Source: Paenibacillus selenitireducens
GTDB lineage: Bacteria; Bacillota; Bacilli; Paenibacillales; Paenibacillaceae
Assembly: GCF_002021565.1 (NCBI RefSeq)
Contig: NZ_MSZX01000002.1
Coordinates: forward strand, 366,554-430,553
Length of the DNA stretch: 64,000 nucleotides
Direction: 5' to 3'
Shown here: positions 8,952 through 17,755 of the stretch, piece by piece
Position numbering within the stretch: position 1 is the first letter of the stretch
Layout of the letters: every line of letters starts with the position of its first letter
The notes under the pieces: generated by a model
What the model was told of the DNA's origin: nothing
Database searches by the model: none
What the model saw: the letters and a program-made list of their open reading frames with translations, nothing else
Made by a program: the position numbers and the translations under genes

Positions 8952-9881
8952 ATGAACGAGTCGACGACGTTGGATTGGCTCGTGGACCAAGTCATGAAAG
9001 TCCTCGAACAACAACAGGCACAGGCCACAGCACCCGAAGAATCATCGACGATTTCGGAGTCCATAACAGCGCAGGACTTCCGTTCAACACAGATCGATAT
9101 CATGGATACCTACTCGCGGGTGGAAGAACTCCCGCCTTCTCTTACAGATCCTATACAACACTCAAATGTCCCTGAACCGAAATGGGCCGAAGGGATGGAG
9201 GAATTATTAGCAAGCACACCTGCCCGCATTGGGGTATGGCGAACCGGAACAAGGCCGCTAACCTCTACGATGCTTGCTTTGCGAAATGCCCATGCTGCCG
9301 CGATTGATGCCGTTTTTAGCGAAGTCTCGCCAGCACTGCTTCAGGAAATGAATCTCTTCACCGTCGAGACCCATTATGAGAATATGGAGACCTTTCTGCG
9401 GCGACCGGATAAAGGGCGATTAATTACGGATTCAGGCGTTGCGCTGATGAAGGACAAATGTATATTGAAGCCGCAAGTACAGGTTGTGATTGCAGATGGT
9501 CTCAGCGCAAATGCCATTGAGAGTAACTTGAAGGATGTCTACCCTGCGCTTATGAATGCGCTGAAAGTCTATGGATTAAGCTGCGGCACACCGTTTTTTG
9601 TCAAAGGAGGCCGTGTAGGCTGCATGGATCATATTGGTGAGATCCTGCAACCCGAAGTTCTCGTCCTGCTGATTGGCGAACGGCCGGGTCTGGTGTCGTC
9701 CGAATCTATGAGCGCTTATATGTGCTATCGTCCGCATGTTGGCACGGTCGAATCCGACCGGACCGTCATTTCCAATATTCATCGCGGGGGAACGCCGCCG
9801 ATTGAAGCGGGTGCCCATATGGGGACGGTACTTCATAAGATGCTTGAACAACAGGCCAGTGGTGTCAAACTCGTGATGTAG
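8952..9881 (+). CDS. eutC: Ethanolamine ammonia-lyase small subunit
   Basis: Small subunit of ethanolamine ammonia-lyase, which binds part of the adenosylcobalamin and caps the active site. The ATG follows AAGGAGGGTG. Family blocks visible are RIGVWRTGTRPLTSTMLALR, ADGLSANAIE, and VLLIGERPGLVSSESMSAY, then NIHRGGTPPIEAG. The N-terminal 80 residues (rich in E, Q, S and T) are variable in the family and contain the helix reported to target or solubilise the complex. At 309 residues it is within the family range. Confidence 0.97.
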   Translation: MNESTTLDWLVDQVMKVLEQQQAQATAPEESSTISESITAQDFRSTQIDIMDTYSRVEELPPSLTDPIQHSNVPEPKWAEGMEELLASTPARIGVWRTGTRPLTSTMLALRNAHAAAIDAVFSEVSPALLQEMNLFTVETHYENMETFLRRPDKGRLITDSGVALMKDKCILKPQVQVVIADGLSANAIESNLKDVYPALMNALKVYGLSCGTPFFVKGGRVGCMDHIGEILQPEVLVLLIGERPGLVSSESMSAYMCYRPHVGTVESDRTVISNIHRGGTPPIEAGAHMGTVLHKMLEQQASGVKLVM

Positions 9882-9922
9882 AGGTTGGAGCATGGAAGGC
9901 TAAAAGGCGAGGAGGTGGTGGA

Positions 9923-10048
9923 ATGAACTTGCTTCTCGGAATTTTGTTAGTGCTTCTGACATGTGCGGTCATCGTGAGCATCGTATTGCTGGCGAACAAA
10001 AATATCCGGAATTACGACGAGAAAAACCATGAGAATTTCTTGAGCTAG
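9923..10048 (+). CDS. 41-residue single-pass membrane peptide before the permease
   Basis: A short ORF with a strong ribosome site (GAGGAGGTGG just upstream of ATG 9923) and a TAG stop at 10046-10048. The peptide begins MNLLLGILLVLLTCAVIVSI, which is one hydrophobic helix, followed by a polar tail NKNIRNYDEKNHENFLS. It lies 41 bases after eutC and 27 bases before the permease start, in the same orientation, so it is probably co-transcribed. Small membrane peptides encoded next to transporters can act as accessory subunits; that role here is inference only. Confidence 0.7.
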   Translation: MNLLLGILLVLLTCAVIVSIVLLANKNIRNYDEKNHENFLS

Positions 10049-10075
10049 GCCAAGAATATGTAAAGGAGCGATACA

Positions 10076-11605
10076 ATGAGTCAGACAACGGATCAACAAC
10101 GTCTTGAAGATAAGAAAGATTTGAACCGATTTGGCTATGCGCAAGAATTGCTCCGCAGTATGGGCGGATTCTCTAACTTTGCGATCTCATTCTCCGTCAT
10201 TTCCATTCTAACGGGTGCGGTATCCTTATACGGTCATGGTCTGCTGTACGGCGGTCCAGGCATGATGGGCTTTGGATGGCCGTTGGTGGCACTATTCGTC
10301 ATTCTTGTCGCTGCGTCCATGGCGGAGCTTGCATCGGCGATTCCGACAGCGGGCGCGCTCTATCACTGGGCATCTCTACTTGGGAACAAACGGTGGGGCT
10401 GGTATACGGCATGGATTAACTTGATTGGCCAGATCGGAATCGTGGCAGGGATCGACTATTCGGTGGCCTTATTTGCTGATCCGCTGCTCGCATCGGTCTT
10501 CGGCTACACTTCGAATGATACGACAACCTTGATCGTATTCGCTGTCATCTTGCTCAGCCACGGCATCTTAAATCATGTCGGGATTCGATTGGTGGCGAAA
10601 TTCAACGATATTTCCGCATGGTACCATATTATTATTGTTGCTGTATTGGTCGTGAGCCTAGCTTTCTTCACGAATTCGGGCTTGAAGCCGATCGATTATA
10701 TTTTCCAAGTGGGAGAGACGTTCTCCGATAAACCCTATGCCTTTGCGTTCTTAATCGGATTGCTGCAAGCACAATGGACCTTTACGGGCTATGATGCGTC
10801 AGCGCATACGATCGAGGAAACGATCAACCCCCGCATTCGTGCGCCTTGGGGAATTTTCACTTCTGTTGCGTACTCCTTTGTTTTCGGTTTTATCATGCTT
10901 GTCTTTGTCACTTTATCGATCCAAGATGCGAGTGCAGCCGCAGGGGCCAGCAACGCGTTCATCTATGTCATCACCGAAGCCCTTGGGGGTACGTTCGGCA
11001 ATACGATTCTGTGGTTGGTGACGCTGGCCATGTGGTTCTGCGGCTTGTCTTCGATCACATCCTTTTCTCGCATGATGTATGCCTTCTCCCGGGATAAAGG
11101 CATGCCGTTCAGCAAGCATTGGGCTCAGATTTCGCGTAAATTCCGGACACCGGCCAAAGCCATTTGGCTTGCCATCATCCTGTCCTTTGTACTTGCAGCG
11201 ATCGATTATATTCTCAAGCTCATTAACCCAGAGAACACCGTAGGTACCATTGTATTTATGACGGCAATTAGCGTCGTCGGCCTCTATGTTGCGTACGGCA
11301 TCCCGATGCTTCTTCGGTTAGCTGCCCAAGCCAAAGGGAAGTTCCAGCCCAAGCATCTGGGCCCATGGAATTTGGGCAAATACGGACGGTTTATTAATGT
11401 GCTTTCGTTACTATGGATCATTTTCATCAGCGTCTTGATGGTCATTCCGCCGAACCAGAACGCAGGTTATGCATTGATCGGCATGTTCGTGCTCTTGATT
11501 TTGATGGATTTTCTGTATTACAACAAACATTTTGAGGGACCGCAAGCCGCGCTCAAAACATCCATTAAAGATATCCTTCAGCGGGAAAAGGAGCTGGAGA
11601 GCTGA
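10076..11605 (+). CDS. APC-superfamily amino acid/amine permease, probable ethanolamine importer
   Basis: A 509-residue permease with about twelve hydrophobic segments, of the amino acid/choline transporter type related to GABA permeases (motif LNRFGYAQELLRSMGGFSNFA, then ASMAELASAIPTAGALYHW). It ends the eut operon, in the place where EutH is found in other organisms, so ethanolamine uptake is the most likely job; this is inferred from position. The ribosome site AAGGAGCG precedes ATG 10076. Its stop codon at 11603-11605 directly abuts the stop codon of the convergent Ger(x)C gene. Confidence 0.88.
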   Translation: MSQTTDQQRLEDKKDLNRFGYAQELLRSMGGFSNFAISFSVISILTGAVSLYGHGLLYGGPGMMGFGWPLVALFVILVAASMAELASAIPTAGALYHWASLLGNKRWGWYTAWINLIGQIGIVAGIDYSVALFADPLLASVFGYTSNDTTTLIVFAVILLSHGILNHVGIRLVAKFNDISAWYHIIIVAVLVVSLAFFTNSGLKPIDYIFQVGETFSDKPYAFAFLIGLLQAQWTFTGYDASAHTIEETINPRIRAPWGIFTSVAYSFVFGFIMLVFVTLSIQDASAAAGASNAFIYVITEALGGTFGNTILWLVTLAMWFCGLSSITSFSRMMYAFSRDKGMPFSKHWAQISRKFRTPAKAIWLAIILSFVLAAIDYILKLINPENTVGTIVFMTAISVVGLYVAYGIPMLLRLAAQAKGKFQPKHLGPWNLGKYGRFINVLSLLWIIFISVLMVIPPNQNAGYALIGMFVLLILMDFLYYNKHFEGPQAALKTSIKDILQREKELES

Positions 11606-12709
11606 TTAGATTTTAATGACACTTGATTCGGTCAGATGCACCTCCGTGACCACATCAAAGGTTGCTTTAGGGTAGTGGCGGACCCAGTAAGCCCATTCTG
11701 CGGCATCTCCATCCCGATAGGTCGCTCGGTATCTGAGCCCAAACCCTGCGGGATCGGAGTCTGTTTGTTGCAAATGCTTAAGCAATTTTTCCATACGGTG
11801 CTGGAGCTCTGCGCTGGCCTCCTTTTCCATATCCGCTTTAGATAAGGCAAGGGAGGCTTTTTTGCGCTCGGATACGCTTCCTGTTACCTTCATATGAATT
11901 GTTATGACAATACCATTCGCAGTTCGCGTTATGGATTGCTTGCATGTGGAATCGCTGATTTTCACGACAAAGGCATTTTGGGGTTCTCTGACCCGAAATG
12001 AAAATAGATTGCCTGATTTCATTAGCATTTTTAGAAGCTGTACTTCATGAGGCGAAAGCTTGCCAATGGACTTCGATTTGTGTAATAAAGCGATTTGATT
12101 AATATCATACTTCTGGTCCGTCACATGAATGATGGGCAAGAAAGGGTCTTTACCTTTTTCTTTCCAACGATTAAAAAATTCAGATTTCGTAATTCCGATC
12201 GTTTCGGACTCCGAAATCCCGTACTTCTGGAAGTGAAGCGTGAGTGCGTTACCATACACTTGCTCCGATGCGTTCTTGACGTTTAATACCGTCTTTGCAT
12301 CTGGGGAACCCGCTGCAAACAACGAAGTCTGTTGGATCTCATATCTACGAGTCAACCAGTCGATGGCCTGTGTGAAATCTTGTTGAATATAGGCTTCTCC
12401 CATCACAATCAAGGCTAAATGCGAGAAATCGAGTTCTTGATCGAACAGGGATTGAATGGATTTTATGGCTTCTCCAATCGTTGGACCATCATGACTCGTA
12501 GTAATGAATTTGGCCTCGCCGGGAGATCGTTTCGCTGAGGGAATTCCGATTTTCATCGTTATATGTACATCGTCCGGTCGGTTAGGGATATGATCGATTC
12601 CCATCGTTGTTACAAAAGATCGTTTATCCATATCTTTGAATTGACATCCTGATAACAATAAGTTGAGAGATGTGATGAGCAGGACGATCCTATAGCATCC
12701 TGTTTTCAT
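11606..12709 (-). CDS. Ger(x)C family spore germination lipoprotein, orphan
   Basis: The 367-residue product has a lipoprotein signal peptide with lipobox LLSGC around residue 22 and the family start GCQFKDMDKRSFVTTMGIDH. It resembles the C subunit of GerA-type nutrient germinant receptors, which is lipid-anchored at the outer face of the spore inner membrane. The ATG at 12709 is chosen because GGAGGAGAG lies seven bases upstream; a longer frame to 12745 lacks a site. No GerA/GerB partner genes are adjacent, so it is an orphan C subunit. Its stop codon touches the permease stop codon without any intergenic base. Confidence 0.88.
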   Translation of the reverse strand: MKTGCYRIVLLITSLNLLLSGCQFKDMDKRSFVTTMGIDHIPNRPDDVHITMKIGIPSAKRSPGEAKFITTSHDGPTIGEAIKSIQSLFDQELDFSHLALIVMGEAYIQQDFTQAIDWLTRRYEIQQTSLFAAGSPDAKTVLNVKNASEQVYGNALTLHFQKYGISESETIGITKSEFFNRWKEKGKDPFLPIIHVTDQKYDINQIALLHKSKSIGKLSPHEVQLLKMLMKSGNLFSFRVREPQNAFVVKISDSTCKQSITRTANGIVITIHMKVTGSVSERKKASLALSKADMEKEASAELQHRMEKLLKHLQQTDSDPAGFGLRYRATYRDGDAAEWAYWVRHYPKATFDVVTEVHLTESSVIKI

Positions 12710-12834
12710 AGCGATACTCTCCTCCGTCAAATATATATAGAGCATAAGGAAGGGTTGGCGTGCGTTCGTTCATATGGAATCATCTAACATCATAATTTCT
12801 CATAGGTTACCCATTGATCCCTAATTTACACTCC

Positions 12835-12882
12835 ATAACAAAAGGACACGGTTTCTATCGTTAGATAGATAACGTGTCCTTT
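12835..12882 (-). terminator. Rho-independent terminator of the usp operon
   Basis: Ten-base-pair stem AAAGGACACG (12841-12850) with CGTGTCCTTT (12873-12882) and an inner TCTATC/GATAGA pairing. Read on the minus strand it is followed by TTTTGTTAT. It lies 18 bases after the usp stop. Confidence 0.85.
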
Positions 12883-12900
12883 AACGTGAACATGCCTATG

Positions 12901-13320
12901 TTATTTGACGACCATAACGGCACAAGGCGCATGCTGCACGACTTTATGACTAACGCTGCCGATAAATAGTTCTGAGAATAGGCTGATGCCTCGACTCCCC
13001 ATGATGATCAAGTCAACGTTCTCTTCCTTCGCTTTTTTACAGATGAGTTGGGCAGGGTCTCCTGTGAAGTATGCGGTCTTATACTCGATGTTCTTATCGG
13101 CGAGAAGCTGCTCTGCATGATCTAATACTTTGCGTCCTTCCTCTTCTTGCAATGCAATAAGATCGACGCCGATCGCAACCTCATTTATGGAGATATGAGG
13201 GTTGACGTGCAGCAAGGTAAGCTTGCAATTTTTTTCATGTTGTGCGAGTTTGATTGCATGTTGAACAGCTAGGAGACTGTGCTCCGAACCATCTACTGGA
13301 ACTAAAATATGTTGATACAT
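12901..13320 (-). CDS. Universal stress protein UspA family
   Basis: A 139-residue single-domain Usp. It starts YQHILVPVDGSEHSLLAVQH and carries the nucleotide-binding signature MGSRGISLFSELFIGSVSHK (G-2x-G-9x-G-S type), so it belongs to the ATP-binding class. It lies 20 bases after an MFS transporter gene in the same orientation and precedes a terminator, so the two form an operon. Precise role in stress tolerance unknown. Confidence 0.93.
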   Translation of the reverse strand: MYQHILVPVDGSEHSLLAVQHAIKLAQHEKNCKLTLLHVNPHISINEVAIGVDLIALQEEEGRKVLDHAEQLLADKNIEYKTAYFTGDPAQLICKKAKEENVDLIIMGSRGISLFSELFIGSVSHKVVQHAPCAVMVVK

Positions 13321-13340
13321 CAGGGTGTCCTCCTTCAGAT

Positions 13341-14561
13341 TTAATGATGTGACTCTGCGGCATCAATGCCAGCCAGATGGTGACGTCTAGCGAATAAGAA
13401 GATCACGGCGATCAGGACCATCGCTGCGCCGAAGTAGAAAGGAACCTTCGCGTTATACCATTCCGCAAGTTTACCTGCCAAGTAAGGTGCTGCAGCGCCG
13501 CCTAAGAACCGTACGAAGCTGTAGGCTGCGGATGTAACGGAACGTTCTACTGGAGCGGATTCCATAACGGCTGTGGTAATCAGCGTGTTATTAATCCCTA
13601 AGAAAATCCCCGACACGATCACGGCAATAATAACGACTTTCGGTGTATCTGCCCCAATCCCCATAACGAGCAAGGTGATGGCGAACAATGTAAGTACGAT
13701 ACATATCGATTTAACCGAACCTAACCAGCTTTGAAATTTCGGTGCGACAAATACAGACGTAATCGCGAGCAACAGTCCCCAACCAAAAAATACATAGCCT
13801 AGACCATGCTCATCCAAATGCATCACGAATGGAGCGTACGCCATTAAGGTGAACATCCCGAAGTTATATAAAAAGGCAGTGACGCCTAAAGTTAACAAAC
13901 CAGGGAACGCTAATGCTTTGAAGGGTGCTGAGATCGGTATGGCTTTTTTGGGTTTTGGTACGTTCGGCATCATGAACAGAATGAAGAAGAAAGCCAGTGC
14001 CATCAAGACGCTAACGCCGAAGAAGGGTCCGCGCCAGGAGATGGATCCAAGCTCACCGCCAAGTAAGGGTCCAATGGCAATCCCAACCCCGAGTGCGGCT
14101 TCATAGAGAATAATGGCTTTGGCTGTTCCTGAACGGGATAAGCCGACAATGGCGGATAGCGCAGTTGCAATGAACAACGCATTCCCTAATCCCCAGCCAC
14201 CACGGAACCAGACGATACTGCTGATGGCATTGGAACTCCCTGCAAGTCCTGCGAAAATAATGATCATGAAGATCCCGGTGATTAACGTCCATTTCGTGCC
14301 GAGACGAGATGAGACAAAGCCCGTAATTAGCATGGCTACGCCAGTAACTAAATTGTAACTCGTAAACAAAAGGGACACCTGACTTGGTGAAGCATGTAAT
14401 TTCTCGGCGATTGCCGGTAGGATCGGGTCAACAAGGCCTAATCCCATAAAAGAAATAATGCTGGCAAATACGATGGCCCATACAGCGATCGGTTGATTTA
14501 ATATGCCGGATTTCCCCGAACGCGCCTCTATTTCTTGATATTGCGATGTGGATGATGACAT
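13341..14561 (-). CDS. MFS efflux transporter (12-TM, DHA1-like)
   Basis: A 406-residue major facilitator protein with about twelve hydrophobic segments. The N-terminal half has SFMGLGLVDPILPAIAEKL, typical of drug:proton antiporters, and the motif A-like loop GFVSSRLGTKWTLITG. AGGGGG precedes the start. It is divergently transcribed from a MarR regulator across a 183-base region with inverted repeats, which suggests repression by MarR and induction by a toxic compound. Substrate unknown. Confidence 0.9.
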   Translation of the reverse strand: MSSSTSQYQEIEARSGKSGILNQPIAVWAIVFASIISFMGLGLVDPILPAIAEKLHASPSQVSLLFTSYNLVTGVAMLITGFVSSRLGTKWTLITGIFMIIIFAGLAGSSNAISSIVWFRGGWGLGNALFIATALSAIVGLSRSGTAKAIILYEAALGVGIAIGPLLGGELGSISWRGPFFGVSVLMALAFFFILFMMPNVPKPKKAIPISAPFKALAFPGLLTLGVTAFLYNFGMFTLMAYAPFVMHLDEHGLGYVFFGWGLLLAITSVFVAPKFQSWLGSVKSICIVLTLFAITLLVMGIGADTPKVVIIAVIVSGIFLGINNTLITTAVMESAPVERSVTSAAYSFVRFLGGAAAPYLAGKLAEWYNAKVPFYFGAAMVLIAVIFLFARRHHLAGIDAAESHH

Positions 14562-14581
14562 TGGTTATGTTTCCCCCTATA

Positions 14582-14620
14582 ACTTGCAAATTCCATTAGC
14601 AAATGGATGAACTTGTAAGT
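14582..14620. promoter_or_regulatory. Nested inverted repeats, candidate MarR operator
   Basis: Outer arms ACTTGCAA (14582-14589) and TTGTAAGT (14613-14620) are complementary at seven of eight positions, and inner arms TCCATT (14592-14597) and AATGGA (14602-14607) match fully. They lie between the divergent MFS and marR starts. A further perfect ATACATGTAT palindrome is at 14651-14660. Confidence 0.5.
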
Positions 14621-14744
14621 ATGTGTATGATGCATTAATATATATGTATTATACATGTATTTAGAGGAGAGTCAATAGAGATTGCTGTGTTACACAAATT
14701 TTGTTAAATTTATCGAAAGAGTATGAATGGGTAGGGTGAATGAG

Positions 14745-15164
14745 ATGAATCAAGAACTTATCGAGAAGCTAGATTTGGAGATGGCCATGTTAATTCGCAA
14801 AGCTTCATCGATGGCTGTGGAGAAACGGTTGGGCAATTTAGATCGTTCAGGATATTTAATTCTTCATTATCTGAGTCGCCGGAGCTCCCAAGGCATCAAA
14901 GCCTTAGCTGAAGAGTTCCGATTAGATGCCTCCACAATGAGCAGACAAATTGCCGCGCTAGAGGGCAAAGGTTATGTTGAACGATTGCCTGACCCGAATG
15001 ATGGGCGCGCAAGCTTATTCCAAATAACAGACTTAGGAAGCTTAGAGTTCTCAAAAGCTAAAGAAGCACGAATCCATCGATTCCACGAATTATTCGAGTC
15101 ATGGACCGAAGAAGAAGGACTGCAATTTATGGAGCTTATCGGGAGACTAAATAGGGCGGATTAA
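14745..15164 (+). CDS. MarR family transcriptional regulator
   Basis: A winged-helix regulator of about 139 residues. The recognition region reads IKALAEEFRLDASTMSRQIAALEGKGYVERLPDPNDGRA, with the conserved DGRA wing. The ATG at 14745 is preferred because AGGGTGA lies five bases upstream; in-frame ATG 14727 lacks a good site. It is divergent from the MFS exporter and most likely represses it. The methyltransferase gene begins 44 bases downstream. Confidence 0.9.
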   Translation: MNQELIEKLDLEMAMLIRKASSMAVEKRLGNLDRSGYLILHYLSRRSSQGIKALAEEFRLDASTMSRQIAALEGKGYVERLPDPNDGRASLFQITDLGSLEFSKAKEARIHRFHELFESWTEEEGLQFMELIGRLNRAD

Positions 15165-15208
15165 TTTTAAATAGAGAGAAAATGTATAATGGGGGGGAGG
15201 GAATCGCC

Positions 15209-15937
15209 ATGAGTGAATGGTTTGAACGCAGTTTTGGAGAAGATTACTTAATCGTATATCGACACCGAGATTTACATGGCGCATACCAAGAAGTTCACAA
15301 GATGATTAACTGGCTGGGATTGCCTGCGGGTGCTAAAGTGCTTGATTTGTGCTGCGGTATGGGACGCCATTCTGTTGTCCTTGCAGATCAAGGATACGAA
15401 GTGACAGGTGTCGACCTGTCGGATGTCTTGCTGTGCGAAGCGAAGAAGCAGGATACGGACAATCGCATCAAGTGGATACAGAGCGATATGCGCGAACTTC
15501 CGCTCCAGGGCGGGTATGACGCAGTGGTGAATCTGTTTACGTCTTTTGGATACTTTGAGTCAGATGAAGAAAATATGAAAGTACTATATGAGATCAAACG
15601 CATGTTAAAGCCAGGCGCTCCTTTTATTATTGATTATCTCAATCCGATTGTGGTCGAAAATTCGTTGGTCCCTTTTTCCGAGAAAGAAGAGGAAGGGGTA
15701 AAAATTGTTCAATATCGAAAAATCGAAAATGGTTATGTGAAGAAGGAAATTGTGATTCAAGATGCAGGTCGTGATGAGCGCCGATATCTTGAACGCGTGA
15801 AGTTATATCGCTTAGATCAGTTCGAAGAAATGCTCGACAAGGTTGGGTTGCAGCTTGAGCAGGTTCACGGGACGTATGACGAAAGTACATATGATGAGGT
15901 GAATTCACCGCGAATGATCTTTGTAGGCCGAGGGTAA
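15209..15937 (+). CDS. Class I SAM-dependent methyltransferase
   Basis: A 242-residue methyltransferase with motif I VLDLCCGMGRHSVVLADQGY, the acidic end of strand 2 VTGVDLS, and YDAVVNLFTSFGYF as motif II/IV. The start ATG 15209 is taken because GGGGGGAGGG lies just upstream; an ATG at 15182 lies ahead of that site. A TATAAT sequence at 15185-15190 may be a -10 box, so the gene could have its own promoter. It is followed after 13 bases by a metallo-beta-lactamase-fold hydrolase. The substrate is not evident. Confidence 0.88.
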   Translation: MSEWFERSFGEDYLIVYRHRDLHGAYQEVHKMINWLGLPAGAKVLDLCCGMGRHSVVLADQGYEVTGVDLSDVLLCEAKKQDTDNRIKWIQSDMRELPLQGGYDAVVNLFTSFGYFESDEENMKVLYEIKRMLKPGAPFIIDYLNPIVVENSLVPFSEKEEEGVKIVQYRKIENGYVKKEIVIQDAGRDERRYLERVKLYRLDQFEEMLDKVGLQLEQVHGTYDESTYDEVNSPRMIFVGRG

Positions 15938-15950
15938 AGGAGTATCGTCA

Positions 15951-16934
15951 ATGTCAACCAAGCTAGAACTAACAGCATGGGGGAGTGACATCTCACAGGT
16001 CAAAATCCCACTGCCGAATGCGTTGAAATGGGTGAATAGCTATCTCGTAGAAGGATCAAATGGCTACACGGTAATCGATCCAGGCCAGCATACGGAAGAC
16101 GCCGTTGAGGCATGGCAGGCCGCATTTGCTGAATTGAACATGAAGATAAGCGATGTGGAGAAGGTGGTATTAACCCATCATCATCCAGATCATTACGGGC
16201 TTGCGGGTTGGTTTCAGGAAGCATGTGATGCACCCGTCTATATGTCGGAAATTGCCCATCAACATGCGCAGATGATGTGGGGGCAAGGACAACGAGCGAC
16301 CGACGTGATTTACCGCTTGTTTGAGCAGCATGGGATGGATTCGGACATGTTAGCCGAAATCCGAACGCATCTGGAGAGCTTCGTCCCTTTTGTGAGCCCA
16401 CAGCCTGAGGTGCGATATATTGAAGGGGATACGATTCAACTAGGAGATCGAACGTGGGAGACCATCCTGACGAATGGACATGCCTCGGGTCACCTCTGCT
16501 TCTACGCAGGTGCGACGAAGGAAATGATCATCGGGGATCAGGTGCTGCCGCAGATTTCACCTAATATTAGCTATGTGCCGGGCAGTGATCCACAGCCGTT
16601 AGAATCGTTCCTGACAAGTCTGCGACATTTGTCTAGTTACGACGTGGCGATCGCTTATCCGGGCCATCGTAACCCGTTCCAGCATGTACAGGGACGTATT
16701 GCCGACTTACTGGTGCATCACGAAGAGCGATTATTGAAGTTTAGGGAACTGTTGACGGAACCCAAGACGGCATATCAATGCTGCGTCGCGTTATTTAACA
16801 GCAACAAGCTTACCGTGCATCAGCTTCGGTTCGCGATGTCCGAGACCTTGGCACATCTGATCGAATTGGAGCGCAGGGGGCATGCGCGCGAAGAGCGCTT
16901 AGTAGATGGAACTATGATCTATCGGTCCGTATAG
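15951..16934 (+). CDS. Metallo-beta-lactamase fold hydrolase
   Basis: A 327-residue MBL-fold protein. The metal motif is VLTHHHPDHYGLAGW, with later ligands in TNGHASGHLCFYAG, IIGDQVLP and YPGHRNPF. A C-terminal helical segment of about 90 residues, ending in a winged-helix-like region, follows the MBL core, as in LACTB2-like hydrolases. The gene follows the methyltransferase closely and is followed by a terminator. Substrate unknown (thioesterase or ester hydrolysis are common in the family). Confidence 0.9.
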   Translation: MSTKLELTAWGSDISQVKIPLPNALKWVNSYLVEGSNGYTVIDPGQHTEDAVEAWQAAFAELNMKISDVEKVVLTHHHPDHYGLAGWFQEACDAPVYMSEIAHQHAQMMWGQGQRATDVIYRLFEQHGMDSDMLAEIRTHLESFVPFVSPQPEVRYIEGDTIQLGDRTWETILTNGHASGHLCFYAGATKEMIIGDQVLPQISPNISYVPGSDPQPLESFLTSLRHLSSYDVAIAYPGHRNPFQHVQGRIADLLVHHEERLLKFRELLTEPKTAYQCCVALFNSNKLTVHQLRFAMSETLAHLIELERRGHAREERLVDGTMIYRSV

Positions 16935-16943
16935 TAAATGAAG

Positions 16944-16981
16944 AAGCCTATTTCCGATTCAATGGGGATTAGGCTTTTTGT
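16944..16981 (+). terminator. Rho-independent terminator
   Basis: AAGCCTA (16944-16950) pairs with TAGGCTT (16970-16976), followed by TTTTG. It is 10 bases after the MBL hydrolase stop. Confidence 0.85.
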
Positions 16982-17233
16982 CGTTAGGTGCTTATTGAGG
17001 AAGCGGGTGGAGGATGCGTTGAGTAGTGGGTAGGGGGAATGGTATGGCTTGTATGAGTATGAGTATGAGTAGTAGAGTATGACCTGTATGATTAGTATGG
17101 CTGGTGGAGAGAAATGAGGATGGAGTATAGTTCATGTCGCGTGTTGTAGGTAGTATTGAGGGGAATTGGCAAGGTATGTTGTGTTGTGTGCGTTGACGAT
17201 ACTTCTACACTTTTTAGATTTATCTAATTTGGT
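16982..17233. other. Gene-free low-complexity stretch
   Basis: No convincing coding frame. Around 17050-17100 there is a run of near-repeats of TATGAGTATGAG and related pentamers. It separates the MBL hydrolase terminator from the repeat patch. Confidence 0.5.
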
Positions 17234-17303
17234 CAGAATTTGAGAAGAACGGAGAAATGATTCCCACATTGGAATTGCGATATAGCGGCAATTGTTGATA
17301 GAG

Positions 17304-17640
17304 CGTACCTATATTGGATAATTCGAACATAGCCCTCATCACAGAGGATAACGGTACTCGTATAATGGACAAATCCAATGTAGGAGCACGAAAAGGTCCA
17401 GTATGAGCTCATTTGCACGTTCTATATTGGATTACTCCAAGATAGGGAGCAAAATCGGCAGAATTAAAGCAAAGTTAGTGGAAAAATCCAATATAGCTGA
17501 AGTATAGGTGAGAGACATCAACGTTCCCAAGCACAACTTCGATAATCACTTGTGTAATTGGTCCGGTATGAGCTCATTTGTACGTTCTGTGTTGGATTAC
17601 TCCAAGATAAGGCCGATATTCACAGACTTATTGCAAAGTG
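17304..17640. repeat. Non-coding repeat patch with 113-base period
   Basis: CTATATTGGAT occurs at 17309-17319 and 17422-17432 (113 bases apart). Each is followed exactly 64 bases later by its reverse complement, ATCCAATGTAG (17373-17383) and ATCCAATATAG (17486-17496). A third, altered copy begins CTGTGTTGGAT at 17587. The blocks 17395-17446 and 17560-17612 are near-identical over about 50 bases (GGTCC-GTATGAGCTCATTTG and onward to TTGGATTACTCCAAGATA). The overlapping open frames have no ribosome sites and no recognisable product. Confidence 0.75.
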
Positions 17641-17710
17641 CTACTGTGTATAGCCTACTGCCCCTCATCTACACACTTGCATCAGGCGATCCCCATACCT
17701 CCACACAACA

Positions 17711-17748
17711 CAAAAACCCCGCAAACCGAATCCTCAGGTTGCGGGGTT
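17711..17748 (-). terminator. Rho-independent terminator of dps
   Basis: AACCCCGCAA (17715-17724) pairs with TTGCGGGGTT (17739-17748); on the minus strand TTTTTG follows. It lies 8 bases after the dps stop. Confidence 0.9.
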
Positions 17749-17755
17749 AGTCTTC

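Noticed and set aside
12746-12834. Small ORF or RNA between gerXC and usp
   Set aside because: Only promoter-like AT-rich sequence; no site, hairpin or conserved frame.
17304-17640. CRISPR-like array
   Set aside because: Only two to three units, period 113, inverted arms inside each unit and no cas genes.
17233-17750. Two open frames of 61 and 80 codons in the repeat patch
   Set aside because: No ribosome sites, no recognisable product, and the underlying bases are repeats.
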